A stretch of 64,000 nt of DNA. Source: Tepidicella baoligensis. GTDB lineage: Bacteria; Pseudomonadota; Gammaproteobacteria; Burkholderiales; Burkholderiaceae_C. The notes beneath the pieces are model-generated. The model made no database searches and was not told the DNA's origin. It was given only the letters and a program-made list of their open reading frames with translations. Of the stretch, positions 49,601 to 59,269 are shown piece after piece; the first letter of the stretch is position 1; each line of letters begins with the position of its first letter. The position numbers and the translations under genes were made by a program. The stretch lies in contig NZ_JACCDB010000007.1 of NCBI RefSeq assembly GCF_013432195.1, positions 62,001 through 126,000 of the forward strand. Direction: 5' to 3'.

Positions 49601-49823
49601 CGTGCCCCATGTGCAGCGTGCCGGTCACGTTGGGCGGCGGCAATTGGATGGCAAAGTTGCGGCCAGCGGCAGCTGCCTCGGCATTGGGTTGAGCGGTGCC
49701 CCGGAAGCCGGCTCGGCCGTAGCCCCGACGCTCCCATTCCGGGCCCCAATGGGCCTCCAGTGCGGCAGGCTCGAATGATTTGGACAGGGCTTGCAGGCCG
49801 GGTTGGGCAATGGCGTCTGACAT
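46638..49823 (-). CDS. valS: Valyl-tRNA synthetase with three in-frame insertions
   Basis: Class I synthetase charging tRNA-Val, 1061 aa, some 100 residues above the usual length. HIGH-type motif [19 protein letters not shown] motif, editing domain ([13 protein letters not shown]), and C-terminal coiled coil. Start ATG 49823 (MSDAIAQPG). Three segments do not align with normal ValS: ~392-408 ([16 protein letters not shown]), ~530-573 (Ala/Gly-rich, [19 protein letters not shown]) and ~750-770 ([20 protein letters not shown]). The first and third are translated copies of one palindromic DNA repeat. They sit in surface loops between conserved blocks, so the enzyme should still work. Confidence 0.95.
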   Translation of the reverse strand: MSDAIAQPGLQALSKSFEPAALEAHWGPEWERRGYGRAGFRGTAQPNAEAAAAGRNFAIQLPPPNVTGTLHMGHAFNQTIMDSLTRYHRMMGFNTVWIPGTDHAGIATQIVVERQLQSQGISRHEMGPTPEIARKNFVAKVWEWKEQSGNTITQQMRRMGDSVDWSREYFTMDDKLSRVVTETFVRLYEQGLIYRGKRLVNWDPVLMSAVSDLEVESEEEDGFLWHIAYPLVSGEGQMVVATTRPETLLGDVAVMVHPEDERYAHLVGQYVKLPLCDREIPVIADEYVDRAFGTGVVKVTPAHDANDYAVGQRHQLPTIGVLTLDAKINDHGPAKYRGLDRFVARQQIVADLEAAGLLVEVKKHRLMVPRCARTGQVVEPMLTDQWFVAMNKAPTPSPAYGSPPPGGAGPDQDTRSIAQKAIDAVQSGQVTFVPENWVNTYNQWMNNIQDWCISRQLWWGHQIPAWYDVEGNVYVARDEAEAQAQLQAYAANLSDTQRAALLAGGLKRDPDVLDTWYSSALVPFSTLGWPEAAAHQEAAGSAGREPGDFPAAGRMSQSVPGTASGAAVSTTDYDLYLPSSVLVTGYDIIFFWVARMIMMTTHFTGRVPFKHVYIHGLVRDAQGQKMSKSEGNVLDPVDLIDGISLPELLEKRTTGLRKPETAPKVRKQTEKEFPDGIPAYGADALRFTFAALASLGRSINFDSKRCEGYRNFCNKLWNAARFVLMNCEGHDCGLSDHTADQCVPGGGGTSPHASLPPEGAVTALGRPGGGYLHFSQADRWIVSRLQRVEADVAKGFADYRLDHVANAIYDFVWNEFCDWYLEIAKVQIQTGNAEQQRGTRRTLIRTLETILRLAHPIIPFITEELWQKVAPVAGRSGPSVSIAAYPVSQPERIDEQAEAHVAQLKALVDACRNLRGEMGVSPAQRLPLYAVAGSPAGAAFLHDVAPVLQALAKLSEVKVFDDEASWAAAAQTAPVAVVSLGAADVARLCLFMEIDVAAEKARLGKEVNRLQGEIAKAKAKLGNEAFVAKAPAAVIEQEKKRVADFGAALARLQEQLQRLGA
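47516..47575. repeat. Palindromic GC repeat inside valS, copy A
   Basis: Contains AGCCCCCTCGGGGGGCAGCG (47544 on) and ends GTGGGGGC. The core matches copy B in the same gene, with the same orientation. Preceding block CCGCCCCAAGGCGG is itself a partial dyad. It resembles short intergenic repeats of Comamonadaceae genomes, here within a coding region and in frame. Confidence 0.7.
48600..48647. repeat. Palindromic GC repeat inside valS, copy B
   Basis: Begins AGCCCCCCCGGGGGGCGGCG and ends GTGGGGGC, sharing both ends with copy A but with a longer middle. In frame with valS, encoding [13 protein letters not shown]-like residues. Confidence 0.7.
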
Positions 49824-50090
49824 GAGGGTTCGTTGGGTACAGGCAGAGAAATCCAAGGATTTTACGAGGGCCTTTCCACCGCAGCGGTGGTGTGGATGCA
49901 TGGATGGGGGTTCTGGTAAATAGGAATCATTATATTGATGTGTTTGGCTGATAGACAATGTTTATCCTGTACATAGGCGCGGCCAATTAGACATCTGACC
50001 CAAATGGCGTTATGGTTAATAAGGTCGGTAGGGCATGGTCGGATCCGACGGTGCCCAGCGGCAACTTCAACCACCCAGAAGGAGATGAAC
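49824..50090. promoter_or_regulatory. AT-rich intergenic region upstream of rubrerythrin
   Basis: 267 bases with no gene. The part 49915-50025 is much richer in A/T than the rest of the window. It holds a dyad ATCA-TTATAT-TGAT (49926-49939) that could be an iron or peroxide regulator site. AGAAGGAGA at 50078-50085 is the rubrerythrin ribosome site. Confidence 0.4.
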
Positions 50091-50513
50091 ATGCCTCAAC
50101 TCAAAGGCTCTAAAACCGAGCAATGCCTGAAGGACGCCTTTGCTGGCGAATCCCAAGCCAACCGGCGTTACCTCTACTTCGCAAACAAGGCCGATGTGGA
50201 AGGCCAGAACGACGTGGCGGCCCTGTTCCGCTCCACCGCCGAGGGCGAGACTGGTCATGCCCATGGCCACCTGGAGTTCCTGGAAGCCGCAGGTGATCCA
50301 GCCACCGGCTTGCCCATCGGCAGCACCCGCCAGAATCTGGAGTCGGCCATTGCTGGGGAAACCCACGAATACACCGACATGTACCCTGGCATGGCCAAGA
50401 CGGCCCGCGAAGAAGGTTTCGACGAGATTGCCGATTGGTTTGAGACCCTGGCCAAGGCCGAGCGCTCACATGCCAATCGCTACAGCAAGGCCCTGGCCGA
50501 GCTGGTGGACTGA
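50091..50513 (+). CDS. Short rubrerythrin (no rubredoxin domain)
   Basis: Di-iron peroxide-reducing ferritin-like protein, 140 aa. Four helices carry the metal ligands: [50 protein letters not shown] and [15 protein letters not shown]. The C-terminal rubredoxin domain of classical rubrerythrin is absent, so electrons must come from a partner. Start ATG 50091 by the ribosome site. Next genes are a CCG Fe-S protein and DUF3501; this trio recurs in bacteria and the Fe-S protein is a candidate donor. A strong terminator follows this gene. Confidence 0.92.
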   Translation: MPQLKGSKTEQCLKDAFAGESQANRRYLYFANKADVEGQNDVAALFRSTAEGETGHAHGHLEFLEAAGDPATGLPIGSTRQNLESAIAGETHEYTDMYPGMAKTAREEGFDEIADWFETLAKAERSHANRYSKALAELVD

Positions 50514-50531
50514 GTCGGCACATTGAGCGTC

Positions 50532-50561
50532 GGGCGTTGGCCTCAGGGCCAGCGCCCTTTT
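50532..50561 (+). terminator. Rho-independent terminator after rubrerythrin
   Basis: GGGCGTTGGCC and GGCCAGCGCCC pair over 11 positions (one G-T) with a TCAG loop, followed by TTTT. Reading past it would be needed for co-transcription of the Fe-S gene at 50623. Confidence 0.85.
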
Positions 50562-50622
50562 CTGAATGTGTCACAGCTGCATGCCATCAAGCGGCACCCC
50601 ATAACAACGAAAAGGAGCAACC

Positions 50623-51972
50623 ATGTCGAGAGAAGGCAATCTGGAAGCCCCCACCCGGCACCCCCTGGACTGGAAAAACCCGGATTTCTACAACGAAGAC
50701 AAGTGCTTCGAGGAGCTGGAACGCATTTTCGACATCTGCCACGGTTGTCGCCGCTGTGTGAGCCTGTGCGGGGCCTTTCCCACGCTGTTCGACCTGGTGG
50801 ACGAAAGTCCGACCATGGAAGTGGATGGCGTGAAAAAAGAAGACTACTGGAAAGTGGTGGACCAGTGTTACATGTGCGACCTGTGTTACATGACCAAGTG
50901 CCCGTACACCCCGCCCCACGAGTGGAACCTGGACTTCCCGCACACCATGCTGCGCGCCAAAGCCATCAAGTTCAAGAAAGGCGGTGTCAAGTTCAGTGAA
51001 AAGCTGCTGGCCTCGACCGATGTGCACGGTTCGCTGGCCGGCATACCGGTGGTGGTGCAAGCGGTCAACGCCGTGAACAAGACCCAGGTGGCCCGCAGCG
51101 TGATGGAGAGCGCGCTGGGGGTGGACAAGCGGGCCTGGTTGCCGTCGCTGGCCACGCGGAAATTCCGCTCGTCGGCACCCGAAGCCCAAGCCACGGAAGT
51201 GAAGAACGGCGAGCGCACCCCCGGCAAAGTGGTCATCTTTTCCACGTGCTACGTGAACTACAACGAGCCCGGCATCGGTCATGACCTGTTGAAGATCCTC
51301 GACCATAACGCCATTCCCTACGTGCTGGTCGAGAAGGAAAAGTGCTGTGGCATGCCCAAGCTGGAACTGGGCGATCTGGACGCGGTGGCCGCCAGCAAGG
51401 AGGCCAACATCCCGGTACTGGCGAAATACGCCAAGGACGGCTTCGCCATCTTGAGTGCGGTGCCGAGCTGTACCCTGATGTTCAAGCAGGAAATCCCGCT
51501 GATGTTCCCCGACTGCCCCGACACACAGCTGGTGAAGGAGGCCATGTGGGACCCGTTCGAATACCTCGTCGCCCGCAAGCGCGATGGTTTGCTGAAGACC
51601 GAATTCCCTCAGAAACTGGGCAACGTGAGCTACCAGGTGCCTTGTCACAGCCGGGTGCAGAACATCGGCAAGAAGACGGAGGAATTGCTCAAGCTGGTGC
51701 CCGGCACCACGGTGCAAACCATCGAGCGCTGTTCCGGCCACGCCGGCACCTACGGCGTGAAAAAAGGCAGCCATGAGATGGCGATGAAGATCGGCAAACC
51801 GGTGTTCAAGGCCATGTCGCAGATGAAGGACGGCGCCAAGCCCGACTACATCAGCTCCGATTGCCCGCTGGGCGGCCACCATATCGCCCAGGGGTTTGAA
51901 GTCAACCAGCTGGGAGAGCCCACACTGGCGCACCCCTTGACGCTGGTGCGCATCGCCTACGGTCTGAAATAA
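50623..51972 (+). CDS. GlpC/HdrD-like Fe-S protein with CCG domains
   Basis: 449 aa, cytoplasmic or membrane-associated electron carrier. Two [4Fe-4S] motifs at the N-terminus (CHGCRRCVSLCGAFP and CYMCDLCYMTKCPYTPP) and two cysteine-rich CCG domains (EKEKCCGMPKLELGD; ERCSGHAGTYGVK, where the second lacks the CC pair). Related to the anaerobic glycerol-3-phosphate dehydrogenase C subunit and heterodisulfide reductase, but no glpA/B is nearby. Set between rubrerythrin and DUF3501, it probably feeds electrons to rubrerythrin. Ribosome site AAGGAG. Confidence 0.88.
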   Translation: MSREGNLEAPTRHPLDWKNPDFYNEDKCFEELERIFDICHGCRRCVSLCGAFPTLFDLVDESPTMEVDGVKKEDYWKVVDQCYMCDLCYMTKCPYTPPHEWNLDFPHTMLRAKAIKFKKGGVKFSEKLLASTDVHGSLAGIPVVVQAVNAVNKTQVARSVMESALGVDKRAWLPSLATRKFRSSAPEAQATEVKNGERTPGKVVIFSTCYVNYNEPGIGHDLLKILDHNAIPYVLVEKEKCCGMPKLELGDLDAVAASKEANIPVLAKYAKDGFAILSAVPSCTLMFKQEIPLMFPDCPDTQLVKEAMWDPFEYLVARKRDGLLKTEFPQKLGNVSYQVPCHSRVQNIGKKTEELLKLVPGTTVQTIERCSGHAGTYGVKKGSHEMAMKIGKPVFKAMSQMKDGAKPDYISSDCPLGGHHIAQGFEVNQLGEPTLAHPLTLVRIAYGLK

Positions 51973-51986
51973 AGGGGAACCATGCC

Positions 51987-52577
51987 ATGCAACTGACCGG
52001 AAAGATCACCCCCGACAGCCTGATGACCCTGGAGGCCTACGCCAAATGGCGCAAGGTCCACAAGCCCGACATCATGGCGCATCGAAAGCTGCGTACCGTG
52101 CATTTGGGCGAACACATCAGCGTGCAGTTCGAAAGCGAGCTGAGCATGCGCTACCAGATCCAGGAGATGCTGCGCATCGAAAAAATCTTCGAGGAAGAAG
52201 GCATACAGGACGAAATCGATGCCTATGCCCCCCTCGTGCCCGATGGCACCAACTGGAAGGCCACCATGATGCTCGAATACCCCGATATCCACGAGCGTCG
52301 GCGCGAACTGGCCAAGCTGATCGGGGTAGAAGACCACATGTTCGTGGAGGTCGAGGGGCACGAGCGCGTGTATGCAATCGCCGACGAGGACCTGGATCGG
52401 GAAACACCGGAAAAGACCTCGGCGGTCCATTTCCTGCGCTTCGAGCTGACGCCCGCCATGCGCGCCGCGGTAAAGGCAGGGGCGGGCGTCAAGCTCGGGT
52501 GTGACCATACGCATTACCCCGCCCATGTGCAGATTGCACCGGAAACGCTGGCCAGTTTGGCCGGGGATCTGAAATAG
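51987..52577 (+). CDS. DUF3501 family protein
   Basis: 196 aa, no signal or membrane segment. Starts MQLTGKITPDSLMTLEAY; contains LGEHISVQFESELSMRYQIQ and ends with a possible metal site CDHTHYPA. Function unknown; it is regularly encoded after rubrerythrin and the GlpC-like protein. Starts 14 bases after the latter. Confidence 0.85.
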   Translation: MQLTGKITPDSLMTLEAYAKWRKVHKPDIMAHRKLRTVHLGEHISVQFESELSMRYQIQEMLRIEKIFEEEGIQDEIDAYAPLVPDGTNWKATMMLEYPDIHERRRELAKLIGVEDHMFVEVEGHERVYAIADEDLDRETPEKTSAVHFLRFELTPAMRAAVKAGAGVKLGCDHTHYPAHVQIAPETLASLAGDLK

Positions 52578-52696
52578 CCCAGGTCGGCCCACCGGCGGCG
52601 AGGCCACTGCGACGGCGCGAGAGCGTGGCTGAGCGGGCCTAGGGTGTGGGCTTGTTCACGCTTGCCAGATAATCGCCTGGGTAGAGGATATTGAAC

Positions 52697-53473
52697 ATGT
52701 TGTTTTTATTGTCTCCGGCCAAGGCGCTCGACTATGAAACGCCCCCCCACGTGGACCTGCACACCCAGCCGCTGTTCGTGCCGCAGGCGCAAGAACTGAT
52801 CGCCGTGTTGCGCGAAAAAACGCCCCAGGAAATCGCGTCGCTGATGAACCTGAGCGACTCGCTCGCGGGCCTGAACGTCGCACGCTACCAAGCTTGGGAG
52901 CCGACTTTCACCACGGCCAACTCGAAGCAGGCCGTATTGGCTTTCAATGGTGATGTCTATGAAGGGCTGGACGCCCGCAGCCTCGACGCATCGCAGCTCG
53001 CCTGGTTGCAGGAGCACTTGTGCATCCTGAGCGGCCTGTACGGGGTGTTGCGCCCGCTCGATCTGATGCAGCCTTACCGGCTGGAGATGGGCACCCGGCT
53101 GGTCACGCCCAAGGGCAAGAACCTCTACCAGTTCTGGGGCACGCAGATTGCCGACTACCTGAACCAGCGCGCGGCCGCCCAGCGGGTGTCGGTGATCATC
53201 AACCTCGCCAGCGAGGAGTATTTCAAATCGGTGGACCTCAAGGTGCTCAAGCCGCAGGTGGTGAGCTGTGTGTTCGAGGAACTCAAGGCCGGGCGGTACA
53301 AAGTCATCAGCTTCATGGCCAAGCGGGCCCGGGGTTTGATGATGCGTTATGCCGTGCAGCACAAGGTATCGACGGTGGATGACCTCAAGGGTTTTGACCT
53401 GGAGGGGTACGCTTTCGTGCCGGCGGCTTCCCGGCCTGACCGCCTCGTGTTCCGGCGCGATGCACGGCCTTGA
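52697..53473 (+). CDS. yaaA: Peroxide stress protein YaaA
   Basis: 258 aa DNA-binding protein of the DUF328 family that lowers intracellular free iron damage under peroxide stress. Starts [17 protein letters not shown] at ATG 52697 (GAGGAT 8 bases upstream); conserved [22 protein letters not shown] and [12 protein letters not shown]. It follows the rubrerythrin trio by 119 bases and fits a shared peroxide defence theme. Confidence 0.93.
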   Translation: MLFLLSPAKALDYETPPHVDLHTQPLFVPQAQELIAVLREKTPQEIASLMNLSDSLAGLNVARYQAWEPTFTTANSKQAVLAFNGDVYEGLDARSLDASQLAWLQEHLCILSGLYGVLRPLDLMQPYRLEMGTRLVTPKGKNLYQFWGTQIADYLNQRAAAQRVSVIINLASEEYFKSVDLKVLKPQVVSCVFEELKAGRYKVISFMAKRARGLMMRYAVQHKVSTVDDLKGFDLEGYAFVPAASRPDRLVFRRDARP

Positions 53474-53498
53474 TGGACCCATGCGGCAGGAGAACCAG

Positions 53499-54326
53499 AT
53501 GACCCAGACGGTGACACCGGAGCTGCGGCAATGGATCATCGAACAAGCCACGGCGGGATTCGCCCCGGATGCCGTGCTCAAGGCCATGATCGATGTGGGG
53601 TGGGAGGCATCGGTGGCCACTGCCGCACTGGAGCAGACGATGGAGGCCCATCTGGCGGGTTTGGCGACGACCCCGCTACCCCGGCCGGACCTGACCGGCG
53701 CGCCCCGAACGATCGACGTTGGAGACCGGCAGGTGGAGGTGGTCGTATCGATGCGTCAGCCGGAGTTGGTGGTGTTCGGCAACCTGCTGTCGGCGCACGA
53801 GTGCGAGGCCCTGATCGAAGCGGCGCGTCCCCGGATGTCGCGTTCCCTGACGGTTCAGACGACCACCGGTGGCGAGGAACTGAACCCGGACCGCACCAGC
53901 GACGGCATGTTCTTTCGGCGCGGAGAAAACGAGGTCGTGGCCCGGGTGGAAGCCCGCATTGCCCGCTTGTTGCAGTGGCCAGTGGAAAACGGCGAGGGAC
54001 TGCAGATCCTCCACTACCGGCCAGGGGCCGAATACAAGCCGCATTACGATTATTTCGATCCCAAGGAGCCGGGTACGGCGAACATCGTGCGGCGCGGAGG
54101 GCAGCGTGTGGCCACGCTGGTGATCTACCTCAACGAGCCTTTGCGTGGCGGTGGCACCACGTTTCCTGATGTGGGTCTGGAAGTCGCGCCCAAGCGCGGA
54201 CAAGCGGTGTTCTTTGCCTACGACCGCCCGCACCCGGCCACGCGCACGCTGCATGGTGGGGCGCCCGTGATCGAGGGCGAGAAGTGGGTCGCCACCAAGT
54301 GGCTGCGCGAGCGGGAGTTCACATGA
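53499..54326 (+). CDS. 2-oxoglutarate/Fe(II) dioxygenase, prolyl 4-hydroxylase-like
   Basis: 275 aa, cytoplasmic. Start ATG 53499 with AGGAGA upstream. Iron ligands: HYD in [14 protein letters not shown] and the distal H in [11 protein letters not shown]; 2-oxoglutarate Lys in GEKWVATKW. The N-terminal ~60 residues ([26 protein letters not shown]) form a UBA-like helical domain absent from minimal family members and may bind the target. The substrate is unknown; a protein proline is the default guess. The stop overlaps the queF start. Confidence 0.88.
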   Translation: MTQTVTPELRQWIIEQATAGFAPDAVLKAMIDVGWEASVATAALEQTMEAHLAGLATTPLPRPDLTGAPRTIDVGDRQVEVVVSMRQPELVVFGNLLSAHECEALIEAARPRMSRSLTVQTTTGGEELNPDRTSDGMFFRRGENEVVARVEARIARLLQWPVENGEGLQILHYRPGAEYKPHYDYFDPKEPGTANIVRRGGQRVATLVIYLNEPLRGGGTTFPDVGLEVAPKRGQAVFFAYDRPHPATRTLHGGAPVIEGEKWVATKWLREREFT

Positions 54327-55168
54327 CGGCATTGGCCTCCAGTCCACTGGGCAAGACATCGGCCTACGTGGAGCGCTACGATCCGTCGCTGCTGTTCCCG
54401 ATCCCGCGCCAGCCCAAGCGGGACGAGATCGGTATTGGGGCTACAACCCCTTTCACAGGGGCAGACCTCTGGACCGCTTACGAGCTGAGTTGGCTCAATC
54501 CGCGCGGCAAGCCGCAGGTGGCGCTGGCACACATCACCGTGCCCTGCGAGACAACCCACATCATCGAGAGCAAATCGTTCAAGCTGTACCTCAACAGCTT
54601 CAACCAAACCGTTTTCGAGAGCATCGAAGCGGTGCAACAACGCTTGCGCGAGGACTTGAGCGAAGCCGTCTGGCGGGGCCACTCGATGAGGGGGAGCGTG
54701 GGCGTGCGCCTGGTGGGGCCACAGGCTTTCGGGGCTGAGCTGATCCAGCCCCTGGAGGGGCTGAGCTTGGACCGACTGGATGTGGAATGCACCGATTACA
54801 CGCCAGCCCCCTGGCATTTGAGCGCCGACCCTGACCAGCCGCCGGTGGCCGAGGTGCTGGTGAGCGATCTGCTCAAGAGCAACTGCCTGGTGACCGGCCA
54901 GCCCGACTGGGGCAGTGTGCGCATTGCCTACACCGGTGCGCCCATCGACCAGGCCGGGCTGCTGCGCTACCTGGTGAGCTTTCGCCAGCACCACGAATTT
55001 CATGAGCAGTGCGTCGAGCGGGTGTTCATGGACATCTGGACCCGCTGCCGCCCGACGCGCCTGAGCGTGTATGCACGGTACACGCGCCGCGGCGGGCTGG
55101 ACATCAACCCCTGGCGCACCAGCCACCCCCAGCAGCCGCCAGTGAACCAGCGTACCGCGCGGCAATGA
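54323..55168 (+). CDS. queF: NADPH-dependent 7-cyano-7-deazaguanine reductase
   Basis: Reduces preQ0 to preQ1 in queuosine synthesis, 281 aa, type II (two-domain) QueF. Motif [14 protein letters not shown], catalytic Cys in [14 protein letters not shown], and [16 protein letters not shown] 54323 overlaps the upstream stop by 4 bases. The other queuosine genes are not in this window. Confidence 0.94.
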   Translation: MTALASSPLGKTSAYVERYDPSLLFPIPRQPKRDEIGIGATTPFTGADLWTAYELSWLNPRGKPQVALAHITVPCETTHIIESKSFKLYLNSFNQTVFESIEAVQQRLREDLSEAVWRGHSMRGSVGVRLVGPQAFGAELIQPLEGLSLDRLDVECTDYTPAPWHLSADPDQPPVAEVLVSDLLKSNCLVTGQPDWGSVRIAYTGAPIDQAGLLRYLVSFRQHHEFHEQCVERVFMDIWTRCRPTRLSVYARYTRRGGLDINPWRTSHPQQPPVNQRTARQ

Positions 55169-55184
55169 GAGGTGGCGGTCTGCT

Positions 55185-56762
55185 TCAGGGCAGGCGGAAC
55201 ACCTGCACGGCCCGTTGCAGGCTGAGGGTGCCTTGGTTCAGGCGTTGCGCGGCTGAGGTGGATTCCTGGACCAGTGTGGCGTTTTGCTGCGTCACCGAGT
55301 CGAGCTGGGCCACCGCTTCATTGACCTGGGCAATGCCGAGCGACTGCTCCTGCGTGGCGTGGGTGATTTGCAGCACCAGCTCCGACATGCGCTGAACTTC
55401 CTGTACCACCCGGTCGATGGTCTCGGCCGCATGGTGCATTTTCCCGGAACCCTGGCTGACCTGCTCGACCGAGTGACCGATCAGTTCACGGATTTCACGG
55501 GCCGCATTGGCGCTGCGCTGGGCCAGGGCCCGCACCTCGGAAGCGACCACGGCGAAGCCGCGTCCCTGCTCGCCGGCCCGGGCGGCTTCCACGGCGGCGT
55601 TGAGCGCCAGGATATTGGTCTGGAAGGCGATGCTTTCGATCACACCGATGATGTCGCTCATTTTGCGCGACGATTGTTCGATCGCGTCCATGGACTGGCG
55701 TACGGCACGGATGGCCTCCTGCCCCTCGTTGGCCGTTTGCGTGCTGTGGCGCGTCTGCTGCGCGACCTGGTTCGCGGTGTCGGCGGTCTGTTTCACCGTG
55801 CCGGAGAGCTGTTCCATCGACGCGGCGGTTTCCTCCAGGCTGGTGGCCTGTGATTCCGTTCGGGTTGCGAGGTTTTGGCTGCCGGTGGCTATTTCCTCGG
55901 CCGAACGGCTGAAGCCGGCGATTTCGGTGCGCACGTCGCCGATGACCGCGCGCAGGTTCACCTGTACCTGCATCAGCTTGCGGATCAGAGAGCCCATGGG
56001 CTCGGGGAAATGGTCGTTGGCACGGGAGGTCAGGTTGCAGCTGGCCAGGTCGCGGGCGAGGCGGTCGGCTTCTTCGAGCGCACGCTGGAATCCCTGGCGG
56101 AACCAGGCATACACGGCCGCTGCACCGATGGCCAGCAGGCCCGCCTGCAACGCCAGCGCGCTGCCGTCGCCGAGCAGTTCGGGGCGCCACCAGCGCAGTG
56201 CCGCCGGCAGCGTGCCCACGACGGCCAGTCCGATCAGGGCACCGGCCAGCCGCTCGCCCAGGGTGAGGTGACGGTGCGACTCCAACCAGCCGCGCCAGCC
56301 GACCCGCAGCACCCGCCCTTCCTTGAGCTTGATCGTGGGACGGCCGGACTCGCGTTCGCGGGCCAGCTGGGCGTAGAGGGTTTCGGCCGCGCGGATTTGC
56401 TCGCGCGTGGGTTTGACGCGGACCGAGAGGTAGCCGACGGGCTTGCCGTCTTGCAGGATCGGGGTCACGTTGGCCACGACCCAGTAGTGGTCGCCGTTCT
56501 TGCGGCGGTTTTTCACCAAACCGGTCCAGGGGCGGCCTCGGCCGATGGTGGCCCACAGGTCCTTGAAGCCCTCGGCGGGCATGTCGGGATGGCGGATCAG
56601 GTTGTGGTTCTGCCCGATCAGTTCGTCCTGCGTGTAGCCGCTGACCTTGATGAAGGCCTGGTTGGCGTGGGTGATGTAGCCCTTGGTGTCGGTGACGGAC
56701 ACCAGCATCTCGGTGTCGGGGTAGTCGTACTCCTGCTGCGTGACGGGCAGGTTCATTCTCAT
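55185..56762 (-). CDS. Aer-type chemoreceptor (PAS + MCP)
   Basis: Methyl-accepting chemotaxis receptor, 525 aa. N-terminal PAS domain ([38 protein letters not shown]) as in Aer aerotaxis sensors, one or two membrane segments (~175-215), HAMP-like linker, and the MCP signalling tip ([20 protein letters not shown]). No periplasmic sensor loop. Energy or redox taxis is the likely role. ATG 56762 with AGGAGA upstream. Stop converges with queF. Confidence 0.92.
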   Translation of the reverse strand: MRMNLPVTQQEYDYPDTEMLVSVTDTKGYITHANQAFIKVSGYTQDELIGQNHNLIRHPDMPAEGFKDLWATIGRGRPWTGLVKNRRKNGDHYWVVANVTPILQDGKPVGYLSVRVKPTREQIRAAETLYAQLARERESGRPTIKLKEGRVLRVGWRGWLESHRHLTLGERLAGALIGLAVVGTLPAALRWWRPELLGDGSALALQAGLLAIGAAAVYAWFRQGFQRALEEADRLARDLASCNLTSRANDHFPEPMGSLIRKLMQVQVNLRAVIGDVRTEIAGFSRSAEEIATGSQNLATRTESQATSLEETAASMEQLSGTVKQTADTANQVAQQTRHSTQTANEGQEAIRAVRQSMDAIEQSSRKMSDIIGVIESIAFQTNILALNAAVEAARAGEQGRGFAVVASEVRALAQRSANAAREIRELIGHSVEQVSQGSGKMHHAAETIDRVVQEVQRMSELVLQITHATQEQSLGIAQVNEAVAQLDSVTQQNATLVQESTSAAQRLNQGTLSLQRAVQVFRLP

Positions 56763-56868
56763 CGCTGTCTCCTGTGCCTGGTCCGGTCGGCCATGCGTTC
56801 GGGTGAATGGGGATTCTACGCAATGGCCGTGCCTGGACCGGACATGCCTCGACCGGGCGAACTCAGGA

Positions 56869-58068
56869 TCAGAAGAGGTCAGCCTGTGGCGACGGTGCGT
56901 CGCGGGGGGCGATGGGGGACGTGGGGGCCGTGTCGGCGAGACGCATCAGTGCATCGGCTCGAACGCCGAGCAGGCGCAACGGGCGGTCCAGGGGTGCCCG
57001 TTTCAGGGCCAGACCGGCACCGCGGCGCAGCACGGTGGCCTCGTCGGTCGGTGCGGCCAGGCGCTGGTGGCGTGTCACGGTCTGGAAGTCGTCGTACTTG
57101 AGCTTAACCGCCACCCCGCCGGCCCGGTAGCCCTTGCGTTGCAGATCGGCCGCTACCTGCTCGCACAGCCGCGTGAACACGGCACCCAGTGCCGCGCGGT
57201 CACGCCGGGGGTGCAGGTTGCGTTCAAAGGTGGTTTCCCGGCTCATGCTCACGGGTTCGCTGCGGGTCTGTACCGGGCGGTCGTCACGGCCCCAGGCCGC
57301 TTCGTGCAGCCACAGCCCCTGGGTCGGGCCGAAGTGCTCCTGCAAGGTATCGAGTGGCTGCGACGCCAGATCGCCTATCGTGTGGATGCCCAGTGTTTCG
57401 AGCTTCTGCTCGGTTTTGGGGCCTATGCCGTTGATCTTGCGGCACGGCAGGGGCCAGATCAGCGTTTGCAGGTCGTGTTCGTGGACGATGGCAATGCCGT
57501 TGGGTTTGTGGAATTCGCTGGCCATCTTGGCCAGCAGCTTGTTGGGCGCCACGCCGATGGAGCAGGTCAGGCCGGTGGCCTCGAATATGCCTTTCTGAAT
57601 CAGTCTGGCCAGCACCCGTCCTCCTTCGCGCTGGCCCCCGGGAACGTCGGTGAAATCGATATAGACCTCATCGATACCCCGGTCCTCCATGACTGGGGCG
57701 ATCTCGGTGATGACGGCTTTGAACGCGTGCGAGTAGCGCCGATAGGCGTCGAAGTCCACCGGCAGCAGGATGGCATCCGGGCAGAGCCGGGCGGCCTTCA
57801 TCAGTCCCATGGCCGATCCCACGCCAAACTGCCGCGCCGCATAGGTGGCCGTGGTGACGACGCCGCGCCCGGCATAGTCGCGCAGCCGAGGGAAGGCTGC
57901 TGGCGGGATCTCGGCTTCGGGCACATCGGCGTAGGTTCGGCCCAGGGCATGGTCGGCGTTGCGGCGGCCACCCCCGATCACCAGGGGCAGGCCTTTCAGT
58001 TGCGGGTAGCGCAGCAGTTCCACCGACGCGTAGAAGGCGTCCATGTCGAGGTGAGCGATGCGTCTCAT
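56869..58068 (-). CDS. dinB: DNA polymerase IV
   Basis: Y-family translesion polymerase, 399 aa from ATG 58068 ([20 protein letters not shown]). Catalytic acidic residues in [10 protein letters not shown] and [25 protein letters not shown]; the extreme C-terminus QADLF is a beta-clamp binding motif. Divergent from pcaC; the intergenic region carries a DnaA-box-like hairpin. No LexA box was seen. Confidence 0.94.
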   Translation of the reverse strand: MRRIAHLDMDAFYASVELLRYPQLKGLPLVIGGGRRNADHALGRTYADVPEAEIPPAAFPRLRDYAGRGVVTTATYAARQFGVGSAMGLMKAARLCPDAILLPVDFDAYRRYSHAFKAVITEIAPVMEDRGIDEVYIDFTDVPGGQREGGRVLARLIQKGIFEATGLTCSIGVAPNKLLAKMASEFHKPNGIAIVHEHDLQTLIWPLPCRKINGIGPKTEQKLETLGIHTIGDLASQPLDTLQEHFGPTQGLWLHEAAWGRDDRPVQTRSEPVSMSRETTFERNLHPRRDRAALGAVFTRLCEQVAADLQRKGYRAGGVAVKLKYDDFQTVTRHQRLAAPTDEATVLRRGAGLALKRAPLDRPLRLLGVRADALMRLADTAPTSPIAPRDAPSPQADLF

Positions 58069-58138
58069 GGGGCGAGGGCGGGGATACTGAAACGTTGAGC
58101 AGCGGCCGCCAACCCAATATCGGCGCGGCCTGTAGCGA

Positions 58139-58189
58139 TTGTCCACGGGTTTGTCCACAGCTTCGGCCACAGCCGATGTGGACAAACCC
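58139..58189. promoter_or_regulatory. Hairpin with three DnaA-box-like sequences
   Basis: TTGTCCACG (58139), TTGTCCACA (58151) and TGTGGACAA (58177, inverted) each resemble the TTATCCACA DnaA box with one or two mismatches. The second and third form arms GGGTTTGTCCACA (58147-58159) and its exact complement (58177-58189); an inner TCGGC/GCCGA stem closes on a 4-nt loop. It lies between the dinB and pcaC starts. Confidence 0.6.
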
Positions 58190-58232
58190 AGGTATGCTTG
58201 GAGCCGGTCAGACGACCGCAGGAACAATCACG

Positions 58233-58619
58233 ATGGACACCTCCGACCACAAGGATTTCGACCGGGGCCTCGCCATGCGCAAGCGCGTGATGGGGGAAGA
58301 CTTCGTGGCCCGCGCTTTCAGCGGGCTCACCGATTTCACCGCGCCGCTGCAGCAATACATCACCCGCAACGCCTGGGGCGACGTGTGGCAGCGCCCAGGG
58401 CTGGACCTGAAAACGCGCAGCCTCGTCACCGTGGCCATGCTCACGGCCTTGGGCAAGCAGCATGAACTCAAGGGGCATGTGCGCGGCGCCCTGAACAACG
58501 GCGCCACGGCGCAGGAGATCCAGGAGGTGCTGCTGCACGCCAGCATCTACTGCGGGCTGCCGGCGGCGGTGGAGGCGTTCCGCTCGGCTGCCGAGGTGGT
58601 GGACGGCCCGCAAGGCTGA
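58233..58619 (+). CDS. pcaC: 4-carboxymuconolactone decarboxylase-like protein
   Basis: 128 aa. PcaC signatures RGLAMRKRVMGEDFV, QQYITRNAWGDVWQRPGLD, TRSLVTVAMLTALGK and HGGA-type HVRGALNNGATAQEIQEVLLH, then YCGLPAAVEAF. AhpD-type peroxidases of the same fold have a CxxC; it is absent. Expected reaction in the protocatechuate branch; other pca genes are not adjacent, so the physiological substrate is not fixed. Confidence 0.85.
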   Translation: MDTSDHKDFDRGLAMRKRVMGEDFVARAFSGLTDFTAPLQQYITRNAWGDVWQRPGLDLKTRSLVTVAMLTALGKQHELKGHVRGALNNGATAQEIQEVLLHASIYCGLPAAVEAFRSAAEVVDGPQG

Positions 58620-58626
58620 CGAGACC

Positions 58627-59247
58627 TCAGGGCCCGGGAGGTGGCGGAGGGGCGCCCTCGGGAGGTGGCGCGGTGCGGATGTCGTCGAACTGCCGACGCA
58701 GCCGTTCCAGCCCCTGCCGGAAGGCTTCGGCATCGCCATGCTCGAAGAAGGTGGGATAGCGGTCGTGTGCGCCGTAGAGCCGCCGTGCGTGCTTGATCGG
58801 GCACCAGTATTGCTCGGTGCGGGCGGCGATCTCCCGGGCGTAGGCAATGACCCCGTTGCCGTAGGAGCAATAGAAGCAGTTGAACTTTTCGATGGCGTTC
58901 AGGTAAGGCAGATCGGCGCGGTCAAACACCAGGTAGTCGGCCCGCCGCACCTTGGGGATGCGGTATACCGGGAAGCACACCGCCTGGTAGACCGTGACGA
59001 AGAGGTCCAGTAGCGCAAACACCGGCCAGCCGGCATAAATCACGGGCGCCGTGAGCACCACCGAGAGCCGCGTCCCGCGCAGGTAGCGCCACAGGCTTAC
59101 CCGCTGTTGTCGCTGCAGTTCCACCAAGCGGCCAGCGAGGGCCCGGCGTTGCTGTTCGAACTCGGCCCGCAGCCGGGCGTATTCCTGTTCCACCTGCTCC
59201 TGCAGGGACTGGATGCGGGCCAGGAGTTCTTCGATCGAAGGGGGCAT
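58627..59247 (-). CDS. Membrane protein with coiled coil and CxxC motif, unknown function
   Basis: 206 aa. N-terminal coiled coil (~1-50, EELLARIQSLQEQVEQEYARL), two hydrophobic segments (~60-95), then a conserved-looking cytosolic or periplasmic part with FNCFYCSYGNG and QYWCPIKHARR, suggesting a metal or redox site, and a Pro-rich end (APPPEGAPPPPPGP). I do not recognise the family. It is co-directional with the PAS-LuxR gene upstream (22-base gap), so they may be one operon. Confidence 0.75.
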   Translation of the reverse strand: MPPSIEELLARIQSLQEQVEQEYARLRAEFEQQRRALAGRLVELQRQQRVSLWRYLRGTRLSVVLTAPVIYAGWPVFALLDLFVTVYQAVCFPVYRIPKVRRADYLVFDRADLPYLNAIEKFNCFYCSYGNGVIAYAREIAARTEQYWCPIKHARRLYGAHDRYPTFFEHGDAEAFRQGLERLRRQFDDIRTAPPPEGAPPPPPGP

Positions 59248-59269
59248 GGGGTTTTCTCCGTTGATGGGG

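Noticed and set aside
47124-49778. 884-codon open frame opposite valS
   Set aside because: Antisense shadow of a clear ValS; composition is not protein-like.
58139-58189. Replication origin
   Set aside because: DnaA-box-like repeats only; no dnaA/dnaN, no AT-rich unwinding region, no GC-skew information.
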